Assembly (NCBI GenBank): GCA_019155205.2
Contig: JAHNZQ020000004.1
Span: 4,815,403-4,879,402, forward strand
Direction of reading: 5' to 3'
Length of the DNA: 64,000 bases
From: Gracilaria vermiculophylla
Lineage: Eukaryota; Rhodophyta; Florideophyceae; Gracilariales; Gracilariaceae
Part shown: positions 11,060 through 23,134 of the stretch, in pieces
How the letters are laid out: each line of letters opens with the position of its first letter
Position numbering within the stretch: position 1 is the stretch's first letter
Notes under the pieces: generated by a model
The model's database searches: none
Seen by the model: the letters and a program-made list of their open reading frames with translations, nothing else
What the model was told of the DNA's origin: nothing
Program-made: the position numbers and the translations under genes

Positions 11060-14000
11060 TCATCCAACATTTCCGTAATTGTTATCACACGTGTCGTACG
11101 AATTGCAGAAATACTCAAAACCCATTGCCGAATTTTCTCTGCGTAAACTCTCTATTGCACGCTTCATTGTATTGAACTTGCGACGTTGCTTGAAATAATT
11201 GAGAACTCTAGAAGGAACATCTTCGAACATGAATGATAGAGGCTCCTAAGAGTCGCCATTGGATGTTAAGCCTTTCCATGCGACAAGTGCTTCAAATTCC
11301 TCACTGTTATTGCGAATGTCTTTGATCTGGTCAACTGCAAACCAGATTCGATCAGAAAAATTAGGCATCTCTTTTAGCTGAGCCTTGAGTACTCACTAGT
11401 GCAACAACATATGGCTTCATTCGAGAGATGTGAATATCTTCAGTCATTTTGGTGACCAAATGTTCAACTCGGAAAATGAAGTCAGATAGATCTCGTACGA
11501 TTCGACGAGTTCCGATCAATTTTGCAGATATCTTGGTCCGAGGTCCACGAGTACGAGCTACATCGACATAATCACCGACAACAAGATTAAATGGGAAAAC
11601 TCCGGCTCGAGCATTGAGACGAGCAACTGATTTCTTACGAGAGTCAGACAACGTGATGATGACAAACTTGTGCATCTCATCTAGAGACTTATGGAACTCA
11701 TCATTTTTCAACAACTGCATTTGCCTAGTTTCTTTTCCATTGGAAGCATCGACGTAGTTGATAGACGACAATGCGAGATTCAGTGGGTTTCCTGATGGAA
11801 TTCCATTGTGCACAGTAACAGGAGCCTTGCTACCAAGTCGCCGGGAAGGAGTATCATTAATGATACTCATTATCGCTAGAACAGTGATAGGCCATACCGC
11901 TTCCGGTACTTTAAACTCAGCGCTGAAAGCACGCATAACACGAGGAACTTGCTTACATACAGCTTCGACAGTACCATTTGACCCCGGAACATACGGAGTT
12001 GAAAAGTTATGTTTAGCGCCAAGGGGAGATGCCAACAGATCAATATCTTGATTTTTGAAGTGGGTACCTTGATCGGAGAACCAGTTTAGTACCGGTACGA
12101 AGTTTACAAAATATTCCATAAGTACTTCAGCGGTAGTTACAGCATCTGCAGAATTAGACGCACGCAGGAAACAATATCCAGAAAAGTCATCTTTGAGTAT
12201 TAGTATGTACTCTTTTTGATTCGATGATTCTCCAATATATAAGTAGTCATAGTGTAGCAGTTTGCAAACCTTCTCGGCATGAACTTGCGATCCTAGAGGT
12301 CGTATTATTTAGTCACCACTAATTGATAGCAGACACATTAAGCAACCGTTAACGAAGGCTTTGATGTCTTTTTCCATGTTTTTTCAGTACCTTTTCTCCT
12401 TAATGATTTCGCAAGTTGTAGTATACCCGTCCTGACCAGAAAATCCACAGTGAGCGGATACAGCAATGCAAAGCTGTAATTCTTCATCATTTTGAGGGAT
12501 GTATAACTTTCTATTAGTGTCAAACTATAGATCTATTCCATTAGACACCAATTTGAATCATTCGTTTTCAGGAGGTGGGTTCTTCTCTTGCAAAGCAGCA
12601 ATGACTTCAAGAGAGGGAAGTTCAGGTTTATGATCAGTAAGACGTGAAACCTTGATTGCACTAACTCTGCAAGCAGGAGACCTGTCGTATCCAGGAGCGG
12701 CCCACCGGGTAAGTATATCAGCCCACACGTTACTTTCACAAGGTACATACACTGTATGTGCTCAATGGTGAAGTTGAACTCAGCTAGTCTAAGAGCCCAT
12801 CGTTGAACTTTTTGAACCACAGGACGAGCAACTTTCGAGTTGAATCTTGTGGGAGAGAGCATATACAAGATATTTTTGTTATCTGTGAATAGAGAGAATT
12901 CAGTACAAGCAACGAGAATACGAGAAAGTTGCAAAACGGAAGCAACGATTGCATAAGTTTCTTTTTCAGGCATTGTCCACCGGATAGACGACCTACGAAA
13001 CGTTTCAGTGACGAATGCGACCGGGACGTTTTCTCAATTCTGAGCAGCTTTTCCAGAATTGAACTCTCGATGAGATACCTGTGTCAAAACTCCGGACCAG
13101 TGAGGTTTCGAACCGTCGGTGAAGAGACAAAGTCGTTTTTCAAGATGAGCGGTAGCCAAGGTAGCTTGTTCTTTGATCGCTTCGATGAGTCGTTGAAATA
13201 AAACCGGGTGCTCATCCCTCCATGACGAGATTGGGGGATTAAAGATACGAGTCCTCTTCCTAGAACCATATTTGGTGTAATCTTCTTCCAGAAGATAATG
13301 AAGTTTCAAGATGAGCCGCAAGAAATTTGTTATTGCAGTCGTCATCCAATTAGCACCGTGAACCAATTTCACAAGTTTTCCAACAGTAGGAGGTGGAGAC
13401 ATTTCAGTAAGTGCTTCGTATTGTCGAGGGTGAAATTTGAAACCATGCTTGTTGATAATTCGCCCACAGAATTGTACTTCATTGGGAATACGCTTGCACT
13501 TAGTAGGATTCAATTGAAGTCCTTTGTCGCGGCTATCTTCAAATACCACTCGTAATTTATCGAGCAGTATAGCAGCGTGTGTAGCATATCCCATAAGATC
13601 TTCGAGATAGAAAAGAATATCTAAGTGCCCAAAAAGGGACTCTGTAGAAGATTGAAAATATGCAACGGCATTAGTAGCGCCATGAAGAATTCTATTTGTA
13701 GTGTAAACGCCAGAAAGCGAGTGAAATGATTGGCGTTCACGTGCGTCAGAAGCGAATGGAAATTGCCGATATCCATGATGAAAATTCAAGTTAAACCAGA
13801 CTTTCGACCCAGTAAGCTTAGCGAACATAGGGTCACCATGTGGCATAGGCCACACGGTTTTCTTGGTGTGAGCATTAACAGGTCGGAGATCCATTGTAAA
13901 TCGAAATCCTTCTTTTCCAGGTTTCGTTACAACAAGTGGAGCACAAGCCCAATTTGATTCATTGTTACGCTTAATTTAACCAGCATCAATAAGTTCCTGT

Positions 14001-14626
14001 ACTTTAGATTTCAGGAGTTCAAATTGTTTTGGCGAATACTTGCGCTGACGAACTTTGACTGGGCGAGTACTGTCTTCAAATTCAATGTTCATTGGCTCGA
14101 CCCGTACTGGGGGATCTTTGCCATGTTTCACTCGGAATATAATCTGAAACTCAGACACAAGTTTCTTAAGCGTAGGTACCAAATCTTCAAGTATATTATT
14201 GCACGCACGAACTATCATAAAATCAATAGCTTGTTCTATTTCTTTTTCATCTTGCTTACCGACTTGGACATCTTTGTAATCAATTTCGTCTCCATCCTTG
14301 ACCGGGAAGTTACCTTTAGACATCATACTGCAGATACGCGAGTGTTTGATATCCATACTTTCTATATTGATTACATCTGACAGCAATGTCATACCGAGTT
14401 TTCCAACTTTCGAATTTTCATCTTGAACTTCGAGCTCTCCATAGTCAATAAACGATAGAGGCTTGATGTTGTCGGCGAGAAAATCTTTGATGTCCAAGCC
14501 AGATGTTACCAAGAAATTATTTCCGAGAATTATATCACCGGTACAGTCATTTCCAGGTCGGACACACGAATCATTGTCCGATAATATTTTGACACTGATG
14601 TTTCGAAGTCGACATGGTCCGGCCAT
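11060..14626 (-). pseudogene. Gypsy-1 pol: protease, reverse transcriptase, RNase H, integrase, chromodomain
   Basis: The minus-strand pieces lie in the order expected for Ty3/Gypsy pol. 14626-13976 is the protease and linker. 13894-13034 is reverse transcriptase (MDLRPVNAHT, HGYRQFPFA), where the catalytic box reads YLEDLMG, so the first Asp of the usual DD pair is Glu. The RNase H start is CLFTDGSKPHWSG. 12973-12533 is the rest of RNase H. About 12320-11361 is the integrase core with NWFSDQGTHF and GSNGTVEAVCK. Below 11361, in another frame, DRIWFAVDQIKDIRNNSEEF and the later W-K-G-L and EPLSFMFEDV pieces form a chromodomain with a TAG where the conserved Trp codon belongs; the frame ends at 11060. 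Stops and shifts between every domain show the element is dead. Confidence 0.85.
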
Positions 14627-14869
14627 GGATTTGATCGAAGGATTAATTTGAGCTGATCCTTTGAGTGCACAGTATGTTCATCAACTGCCTTCAGTTTCTC
14701 AGGCTTTGATAACAAACGAGTAGGTAAGTACGTCCCTTGATCTCCAAGAAAGTTTACAATTGTTTCAGATATAGCATCACTGTCAGCTTCAGAGTCAATT
14801 CGACAAGCAAACTTAAATCTACAGATATCAGCTTGAATAACAACGGCACTGTCATTTGAACCAGAAGAT

Positions 14870-15640
14870 GTTTTAGCTTGAGTTTTATTCTTATCCTTTG
14901 TCTATGGGCCAACCAAAGAAGCCAAACTTGATTTCTTCTCTTGTTTTTTCTTGTCACGGTACTCTTCTAATGTTTTCTTTGCCTCCTCTTTTGTAGTCTT
15001 AGTACAATCCTTCACAAGGTGTTTCCCATCACATTTTGTGTTCAACCACGGAGGTAAAGACTTCTGCTCTTTGCTCGTATTACCACTAGCAGCAGCTTTG
15101 GAACCAGTGTTCTTGTTTTTGTCGGCCGGTGATTGGCCAGAAGTTACCTTCTTATCATTCTTTCCAGGATTATCATTCTTCTTATTTCTGGATTGCATAT
15201 ATTCGCGAAGTGGTTGTACTTCTTCGAATATCTCGGCTTTGTCAGCTAAGAAATCCATGAAACTGAAGTAGTCCTTCTTCAGTTCAGCTTTATCCAACTA
15301 TAACGCATCTTCGACCCGAATCTGGTTGCAAGATAGAAATGATATGTTGAATAATAGCCTTATGAAAATTTCAACAAAGTTCTATCCTCGTTTTTCACAA
15401 AGCTCATGATAAGACGTTGATAGCATAAGACTTCTTAGTCGTGCATCAGCTTCATTAGCATCAAGATTGACATTTCTCTTGACATCGGCTAAAGCACATT
15501 CGACGGAAACTGTTCTCAAACTGCCAGATAGTTCTTGCGGACGAGTTTTGATGATTTCATATGTCAACTGACCAGCTTCAGTAATGACAACAACAAAAAC
15601 TCTTGCACGTATGAGAAATTTCAAGTACGTAGCAGGAAAT
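14870..15640 (-). pseudogene. Gypsy-1 gag remnant with zinc knuckle
   Basis: Minus-strand frames at 15624-15382 and 15297-14902 read as a gag C-terminal half. There is a helical stretch, a Lys/Asn-rich linker (NKKNDNPGKNDKKV), and a zinc-knuckle-like motif CDGKHLVKDCTKT followed by a Lys/Glu-rich helix. Gag proteins of this kind package the element RNA. The capsid-like part further upstream (to 15859) is too decayed to follow. Confidence 0.65.
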
Positions 15641-15859
15641 CAAGATCGGTATGTTACAGCTGCAAGTCCAGGTTGTCCTTCGGTTGTGTCCTCAAAAGCT
15701 TCTCAATCAGCTAAGAAGTCTTGGACAGCCTTCCGAGAGATCGACGTGATCCTTGGTGCTTGAATCGGAGCCAAGAGTTGAGCAGGTACATCATTGTTGA
15801 TATCGTTATCACCCATGTTGACAAAAGCTGACATACTGCGCGCAGCTAGCAGTTTAAAC

Positions 15860-16277
15860 TGTTGTGTGTTGAGTCACCAAGCGAGTTGTGGATGTACGAT
15901 TAGTGTATGTGGATGTCGATGGAGGTAGATGTCGTTGGTGTTGATGGTACAGATGTAGATAATGTAGAACATGTTACCCAACAGATTATGATGCAGAACC
16001 TTGGTGACGATGATCTGATACCAGACTCGTCTTTACACTGATTAGAGGTACAGTAGGTAGCACACGCATACCGTTGTCGTCGGGAATGGAAGGTAGTGAG
16101 GGAGATGCAGGAGAGAAGCAAGGTAGAGGTAGGAGAGAGAGTTTATCGTCACTCGCTGAGATAAGAGTTCACGCCGGCGGAGATTCTAAGAGAGTGGAAA
16201 ATGCTAATTTCTAATTAAAATCATAATAAACGGACAGTAAGGGACTCGGAAATTGCTGACGTGGCACTGCTGGCGCA
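15860..16277 (-). repeat. LTR of Gypsy-1 (5' LTR in element orientation)
   Basis: This 418-bp direct repeat partners 7435-7852. It starts TG at 15860-15861 and ends CA at 16276-16277. It lies immediately upstream, in element orientation, of the gag remnant, as a 5' LTR should. I could not recognise a tRNA primer-binding site beside it. Confidence 0.85.
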
Positions 16278-16356
16278 ACGTAGCGCATTTGTGCAATTCG
16301 AAATGTTCCAACAATTCGTCATACGATTTTTCATATCGAAATTCTTTGGTGTACTA

Positions 16357-16644
16357 TGAATAAGACCATTTACTCTGCTTAAGTCAGTCGTATATTATCG
16401 CACCCGCTCGGGGCATATTTGTATTTGCATTATTACGTTCTCCGCGTACTGGCAACCGTCGATGTTTATGTTGCGTCCTCTTGGCTGTGTCGCATTTCGT
16501 TACATATATGCATACACACGTTCTGTTTTGTAATACCGCAGAGACCTCACGATCTCACACCTACTGTGTACACTGTTTTACATCTTGCAATCCGCATTCG
16601 ATCAGCTCTACTATTGCACCGCATCGTCACGCATACTATTCTTA
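16357..16644 (+). repeat. 5' LTR of the Copia element
   Basis: This repeat starts TGAATAAGACCA and runs to ATACTATTCTTA. It matches 21152-21441 through blocks such as CTACTGTGTACACTGTT and CATCGTCACGCATACTATTC. The terminal TGAATA is roughly inverted at the other end (TATTCTTA). Confidence 0.85.
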
Positions 16645-16649
16645 GTTAT

Positions 16650-17694
16650 AGACCCAGCGCCTCAATCCAACCTGCCCTCACGTCCCAAATTCTCCTGGGA
16701 TACCAAGTCCCCTTCATGCACTGATGGCAAGGATGAGCAGGACGACTACCGTAGTTGTGTAAAGCTCTGGCAAACGTTTTACAACGCACTTCCAGTCTCG
16801 AACAGCAACAAAATCTCTCCTCTTCTGCAATCTATCCGCCTTAAGTCTCAACTGCACGGTCGTGCCAAGGACATCTGCTCTGGAATCTCAAAAACCCACC
16901 TGACTGGTGATGATGCATTAGACCTCATTGTTGGCAAGATCTACCAGAAGGACGCTCTATCTGTTGTGAGTGAAGCCTTAAGAGCTTTTAATCAACTATG
17001 GAGCACTCGTCGTAGTAACAATGAGACCATGAAGAACTTTGAATTCCGATTCTTTTCACAGGTTGCAAAGTTCTATTCTATTTCAGCAACGAACAAGCCA
17101 GTAGAGTGTATTGAAGCGCTCAGGCTGCTTTCCAACTCGGGAATTGATTATTCTCAATGGATTTCCGACATGGTAGGAGCTGCAACCTTCGATGAGAGCC
17201 TTAACCCTCAATCATCTAATGACGCTTTCTTAAGCTCTATCACGTATCAGTCTGTTTCTTCGGTTAGTAAGCGATGTGACAAGACCTCGCATACAACCGC
17301 TGACCAAGAACCACTATCTGCCAGCTCTGCAGGCACAAGTCGTTCCAATGAATAAACCCGACACAACAAGGGGCATAGCTAAGGGCAATCGCTATCTATG
17401 AAGTACTCCTGTGACATATGCGGTACATATTGTCATTGGAAACGTAACCATAACCACAACGGCTCACTACCGTCTCACGTCAAGTCCTTTGATGCTCCAC
17501 ACGGATCTTCTGCGTCTAGATCTCGTTCTAACGGCGACAATGCAGATCAGAAAGACAAGCCAAAGCAGAAGACTATATCATTTAATATGGCCAATCTGAT
17601 TAGCTCTTCAGACAAGGATATTTTGACTAGCTACTCGGCTAGTACCACACCATCGAGTGATCGTGGACCTCTCCTTGATGACGAAGCCCCTTAG
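16650..17694 (+). pseudogene. Copia gag with zinc knuckle
   Basis: The first piece, to 17355, is a helical gag (KLWQTFYNALPVSNSNK, LRAFNQLWSTRRSNNETMKNFE), the RNA-packaging protein of the element. After a stop the second piece (17398-17694) holds a Cys/His motif CDICGTYCHWKRNHNHNG, the zinc knuckle, followed by a Lys/Ser-rich linker. Stops at 17355 and 17694 separate parts that are continuous in intact elements. Confidence 0.75.
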
Positions 17695-17715
17695 TCGGCC
17701 ATTAGACAAATCCAA

Positions 17716-20700
17716 ATGAAACTCCTTGCCGCCCACACTGGTACATCCCCTAACTTGAAATTAAGAGCTATCCCACCAGCACTGAACGGCCATATGCACT
17801 GGCAACACCGAACGGGTGATTACGCCAGTCCGCCACGTCTTATCCTGGGATATATTGTACGTACTGCCACAAGTGACACAGCTAATCCTGTAAGCATAAC
17901 ACATCTTGTCATTGCTGGATCTTCACAGTGGGTTATCGGACGAAGTGTTACTCGGAGATCTACCGTTGAACGTCTTGAAACGAACTCCCTCGTTTTCCTT
18001 GCGGACGGAAAACTTGACCGAATCTCCTTAACTGATGAAGGTTTCTTGAGCTATATATTCTTAGATTACTTTAAAGCTGATGTTATTAAATACTACACTG
18101 TGTTGAGCCTCTCTGCAATCACTCTCGATACCACGCCATGGAGTGGCATAAAGACTATCATAGACAAGGTACATAAGCACGTCTGCGGTAATGCAAACTT
18201 TACAGACTCCAAGCTCCTACTCGAAATGAACGGTGTCTGTAATGATATTTTTGCGACTTATCTCAAAGAATTAGTTAATGGCTGCACCGCTTGTCGATCC
18301 ACGTCTGTCCCGCATCCAAATCGCAAGGTTTCCATAAGCTCTCTCTCAAAGAACTTCAACGAAGTTCTTTGCATTGACCATCTCTATTCGGATGAGTCAG
18401 TCGTGATGCATTGTATAGACTTTGTCTTCAGGTATTCAAGTGCTCATGTGGTCACCTCAACGAATCTGAAAGAGTCTATAGTTGCTTTTGAAGCATCCTG
18501 GGTATCGCAGTTCTGGTACGCTGACTCTATTGGTGCTGACAAGGCCTTCCAATTCGGTGAGTTTAAGAAGTACGCCGAAAAACATGAAATATCTATTCAC
18601 TTAGTTCCGCCAGGATGGCACTCAAAGAATGCTATCGAATCCAAGCACAACATTATTCGTACTGTATCACTTCGTCTGAAAGAAGCTCTGCAGATGGGTT
18701 TAATCCTACTCTTGGAGCGTACAAGTCTGCGTCTATTTCAAATGATCTTTATGGCAACGATACCATGTCTGCGTTTGAGATCACCAAAGGCTTCTCTCCC
18801 CCTCTTACTGCCAAGCCTCACGACACTATAGTCCCTCTTGACTTCTCCGATGCTCGTCATCAGCTCAAAGCACGTCGGAAACTTGCGCTCTTACTGCGCT
18901 CAAAGGCAGTCACTGAAATTCTACTTACAGTTGGTGACATGGTTGAAGTTTTCTAAAAGAGAGACTCTGAGAAAAGAGGCAAATTGTCAGCTCCCAAACC
19001 AATTCTTTCTGTCCACCAATCCGCACGTTTAGTTAACGTCCCAGGGCGCAGGGTTCGAGAACTCACAGTTGCATTTGAAGATACTCGTGCAGCCTTGCCG
19101 CAGCAGAGCGTTGCTCAGTTAGTACAAGATGGCATCGACACTCTCGATGATCTCGCAATCTTTCATCTTTACATGAATTCAACAGCAATTGCAGAACTTG
19201 ACGATGCTACTCATGACGAGTCAGACACAACCGGCTTACTTACTGATGACTCGCCGTCAAGCCCTTCCCACATCCAAGCGCCCACTGACGATGACTTCTC
19301 TACTGAAAGCCCCAACGCCAAACCACGCGTTGGAGATAGAATGTCAGTTCTATGGCCCTTCGATGACCACATTTATCCCGGTACTGTTGAGTCAGAAGCA
19401 CTGGATGGCCTCATGGACATACAGTACGATGATGGCGACACTGAACAGTCAGACATGGCAAATGAGGTCTGGCGCTTTAATGCCTCACTTCAAGCAAGTT
19501 CCCTTGTACTACCAACTGCCCTACAAGTCTCGAGCACTGAACATACTGTATTAACTTCTCTGCGTGAAAATTTTGGGAACACGCCATTCTCAAGACACCA
19601 AGCGCAGGGGTTTGATCAATACCCCCTGGTGAATGCTTACAAAGCTGAAGAAGAGACCTTTCTAAACACTGTTCATGCTGTGACACACGATAAGGTTCGT
19701 ACAGCTTCCAAAGTGAAACAGAATGCTGATGTAAATATCAAGCTAAAAGCGCCAATCGCACCGCATGGCAACGAGGATGATATGAAAAACATTCTCAACA
19801 AAGAATGTACGAGGTGTCCTCGGACAGGACTACGGATCCTTGAATCGATTGCATCTTTATTCAGTGGGAGAATTCACAAAACTGACATGAAGGCTGCCTT
19901 TCAGCAGACTGGCGACGCACAGAGAAACTTATTTGTGCGCCCTCCCGAAGAAAGGCAAATGAAGTCCAGTAATCTATGGCTTCTACTCACAGCGGCCTAT
20001 GGACTGGTCAATGCAAATGCGGAATGGTAAGAAATAGTCGGATAATGTCATGCTCGACATTGGACTGCAACAGTCCGCACATGTACCTCAGCTTTTCTTT
20101 AAAAAAGAAAACGGAAGTCTTGTTCTCATCGATGCAAAAATTGTTGATGATTTAAAAATCGCAGGTGAAAATATCTGCTTCCAACAGTTCATAAAAGAAT
20201 TTGACAAGCGATTCAAGTTCGTCGATGTCAAGCATGGACCCGGCAAACTTCGCTTCTTTGGAATTAACACTATACAAAATAGTGACTATACTATGGAGAC
20301 CGACGCTGATTACAAACTGGACTCTGTCACTGAGTATCTCTTTTCAAAACAACGTCGCAAACAGTTCGAGCAACTACTGAATCAAATTGAAAGGTCTGTC
20401 TTTGCATCAACAAACAGCTCACTTAGATGTATTGGAGCCGCGGCTTCCCCCTCCTGCTCATTCTACGCAAGCTACATGCAGCAAAAGGCACCAGAACTAA
20501 AGGTCTGTCACTTGAATGAAGAAGTCAACATATTTGGCAAACTGAAAACCCCTGGGACCACAATTGCCTATCCCAGACCATCCGACAAATCTCAGTATTC
20601 ACAAAACGTGCTTATGTTTGCTGAAGCCTCACGTATAGATGACTGTGGCCTACTCGGAGTTATGACTGGGCTTCTTATTGGTGAGTTGAAGAACAACTCA

Positions 20701-20985
20701 ATACATCATACCATCTCGTGGATGTCTCTCAAAGCCAAGCGTCTCGTTAAAAGTGTGCCTGCTGCAGAGATCTTTGCAGCAGCTGAAGGAATTGATGAAG
20801 GAAAGACTACCGCTAATGTCTACTCTGAACTTCTGGACATGGAAATCAAACTACGCGTCGCTGTTGACTCCAAGGATCTTTTCACCTCACTATCTACCCA
20901 GAAGAACTCTATTGACAATTCTATCCGGGGTGACGTTGGCTGTATTCGCTTTGAATGTCAGACTGGTGCTACCGACGCGATATAG
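17716..20985 (+). pseudogene. Copia pol: protease, integrase, reverse transcriptase, RNase H
   Basis: The 17716-18831 frame begins with an aspartic protease in which the catalytic DTGS-type box reads IAGSSQWVIGR, so the Asp is lost. A pre-integrase HHCC-like block (HKHVCG...CTACRS) follows, then an integrase core (CIDHLYSDE, SIGADKAFQF, NAIESKHN). Reverse transcriptase starts in the 18984-20030 frame (HKTDMKAAFQQTGDAQRNLF, TAAYGLVNAN). It resumes at 20050 with the catalytic block AKIVDDLKIAG and RFFGINTIQN. RNase H-like sequence (EASRIDDCGLLGVMTG) ends at 20985. Stops and frame changes at about 18831, 18955 and 20030 make it inactive. The catalytic box has V where copia RTs usually have Y before the V-D-D. 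Confidence 0.85.
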
Positions 20986-21151
20986 TGGATCCCCGGCCAA
21001 GCCAATCTAGCTGATCCCCTTACCAATAAGAATAGCTGCTTGAACGGTGCTCTCCAGCTGACCCTCTTCACTGGCCGACTGTGTTTCAACTTTGAAGAAA
21101 TCGCAGAGACAAAAAGCTCTGAGAAAAACTTCGGCTTAAAAGGGAGGAGTA

Positions 21152-21441
21152 TGAATACGACCACTTACTCTGCTTAAGTTATTTGTATATAATCGCACCC
21201 GCTCGGTCCATATTTTGTATTTGAATTATCATATTGTCCGTGTAGTGACATCCTTTTATGTTTATGTTGCAACCTCTTGGCTATGTCGCATTTCGTTACT
21301 TGTATGCATACGCACGTCCTGTTTTGGAAAAAGCGCAGAGACTTCACGATCTCGCACCTACTGTGTACACTGTTCTACATCTTGCACTCCGCATTCGACA
21401 AGCTCGACTATTGCACCCCATCGTCACGCATACTATTCTTA
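21152..21441 (+). repeat. 3' LTR of the Copia element
   Basis: A 290-bp direct repeat of 16357-16644, beginning TGAATACGACCA right after the purine tract at about 21139-21149. Confidence 0.85.
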
Positions 21442-22582
21442 TATACTGCCTTCTATGGCCATAGTCCATTCTTCATAATAAGTTCCATACATTTCCAATA
21501 TTGTTTACGTACGGTGAGTGGACTGGCAATTTCATGACCAATATGTTTTGTTCTTGTAGTTAGTCTAAGAACCATCTAGATTTCAGTACCAGTGAATTAT
21601 CTTGTGGAAAAATAATTTTTTTCTTCGCGTGCATAATACTCAAAAGATAGCATATAGGTATAATAAACTTTTTAGTAGTGTGCGGAAGGCATTTTTTGGT
21701 CGATATTTGCGATATCTGTTTTTCCATACTTTTATATACCAGTCAATACCATTACAGAACATCATCAGGAGTGTTTTTTCCAGATCCTAGAGCATTCTTT
21801 TCAAGGCTCAATCCTGTAAAACGTATAATATTCCGAAACATTCAAGCTGATTTTTTTTCGTCAGAAAAGATGACGACGTCTGATTGCTCTTATTATTACG
21901 TCAGTTTTCCACATTAAGATATTCTTTTTTTGGTTTAAATGATCTACCGAAACTGAAGTGCACGCCCATTTTGGGGGTCATTTCCGTGTAGGGACTTTTA
22001 CCGAGAAACTCGAGATATAAGACCAATATGAGTAAGTCCTGCGCAGGCGGCCGTCTGCACAAGTCTTGCACGTGAGACACGGGGACTGCCTGGGACAGTA
22101 TGGAAGTGCACGCCCGTTTTTCGGCATATTCTTTCATATAGGCTCCTACTGTGGAATGCGCACGAGAGGTTTATGATGATGAAGTCTCGCCGGCTACTTA
22201 TTTATTTATTTATTTAGAATTACCCTAAATATTTAATTTGCACTGCGGTACTTAAGGGCGCTGGCACCCCCACCGCCGCCCTCAGTAAACGGTACCCAAA
22301 GTTCCGGCTCTGCGCCTTCCACTTACGTCTTTATCTGCCTCTTGCAAGGGATAACCCGTGGTGTACGGTTGCTCATCCACCTTGTTCGCTGAGAGCGCCG
22401 ATTTTTGGATATACTACCGGTTTCACTGCGCTCGCCTTTTTATAAGAATCTTCACAACTTCTATCGTTTCCCTTACGACTACCTCTCTCTTTTCATCCTT
22501 GGTGGTACATCGTGTACCTTTTTAATTGTTCCACTCACGCTCCCCTTCCTTTCCCATCATTTCGCTCCACGGAGGAACCGCA
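21442..22582. other. AT-rich spacer between two retroelements
   Basis: No protein-like frame is recognised. It contains a short (TTTA)n microsatellite at about 22197-22216. GAAGTGCACGCCC occurs twice in direct orientation (about 21953 and 22103), perhaps the footprint of a small duplicated element. Confidence 0.5.
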
Positions 22583-23134
22583 TATAGCACAGATGATTCT
22601 GCTGTGATACTATCGTGTGGCTATACAATGCGATACTACTAAGGAGGGTTCGCATTTTAATAACTGAGCCGCGTGGTGCATTACCCGGCCCACGTGCGCT
22701 ACAGTACTCCTAAGGAGTTGTAGAATCTAGATTTCTTTTCGTTCATTGGTGTATGTTATTATGATAGCAGTGACATTTGTCGAGGTGGGCCCCCCGCACG
22801 GTACTTAATGTGCCGGTCGAGCTCCATCTCTTGGGGAAGTGAACCAAGCAGCCTTGATTCTTCTTCTACTTTTTCTGGTTGGAGAATCTTGTCGAACGCT
22901 TTCAGGTTTTTAAGACACCGGTCCCCAGGTTGACTCATTGCAACGCCTGTGGGACCATTGTTTGCCTAGTGAGCTCCCATCTCCACCCGGAGCCTGCAGA
23001 CCCCCTCTCAGGATTCCCCCGGCTCGTGATAGCGATTACCGGAGTCCACCTTCAGGAACTCTGGCCTTCGGAGTCAACAAAAATCCTAACGGACGTTGTA
23101 GTCTATAACCTTGAAAGGAGAACTGACGGTACCA
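22583..23134 (+). repeat. 5' LTR of Gypsy-2
   Basis: This repeat matches 36143-36695 and the inverted solo copy at 9127-9679. Shared blocks include GAGCCGCGTGGTGCATTA-like sequence near the start, TCTTCTTCTACTTTTTC in the middle and CGGACGTTGT near the end. It ends ACCA. A TGG at 23139 could start a primer-binding site. Weak. Confidence 0.85.

Larger units (their letters stand above)
7435..16277 (-). mobile_element. Ty3/Gypsy LTR retrotransposon (Gypsy-1), minus strand, interrupted by a Harbinger element
   Basis: Two direct repeats of 418 bp (7435-7852 and 15860-16277) match closely along their length and start TG and end CA. Between them, on the minus strand from right to left, lie gag, protease, reverse transcriptase, RNase H, integrase and chromodomain remnants (15640 down to 11060). 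About 3.1 kb holding a PIF/Harbinger transposon separates the integrase from the left LTR, so that transposon must have landed inside the Gypsy element. I found no target-site duplication at the outer ends. An alternative is that the left LTR is an unrelated solo copy. All frames carry stops and shifts, so the element is dead. Confidence 0.75.
16357..21441 (+). mobile_element. Ty1/Copia LTR retrotransposon, plus strand, decayed
   Basis: Two direct repeats of 288 and 290 bp (16357-16644 and 21152-21441) flank a gag-pol region in the copia order: gag, zinc knuckle, protease, integrase, reverse transcriptase, RNase H. A purine-rich tract (AAAAGGGAGGAG) lies directly before the right LTR. The LTRs differ at many positions, and coding is broken into five or more frames, so the insertion is old. 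No clean target duplication was found. Confidence 0.85.
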
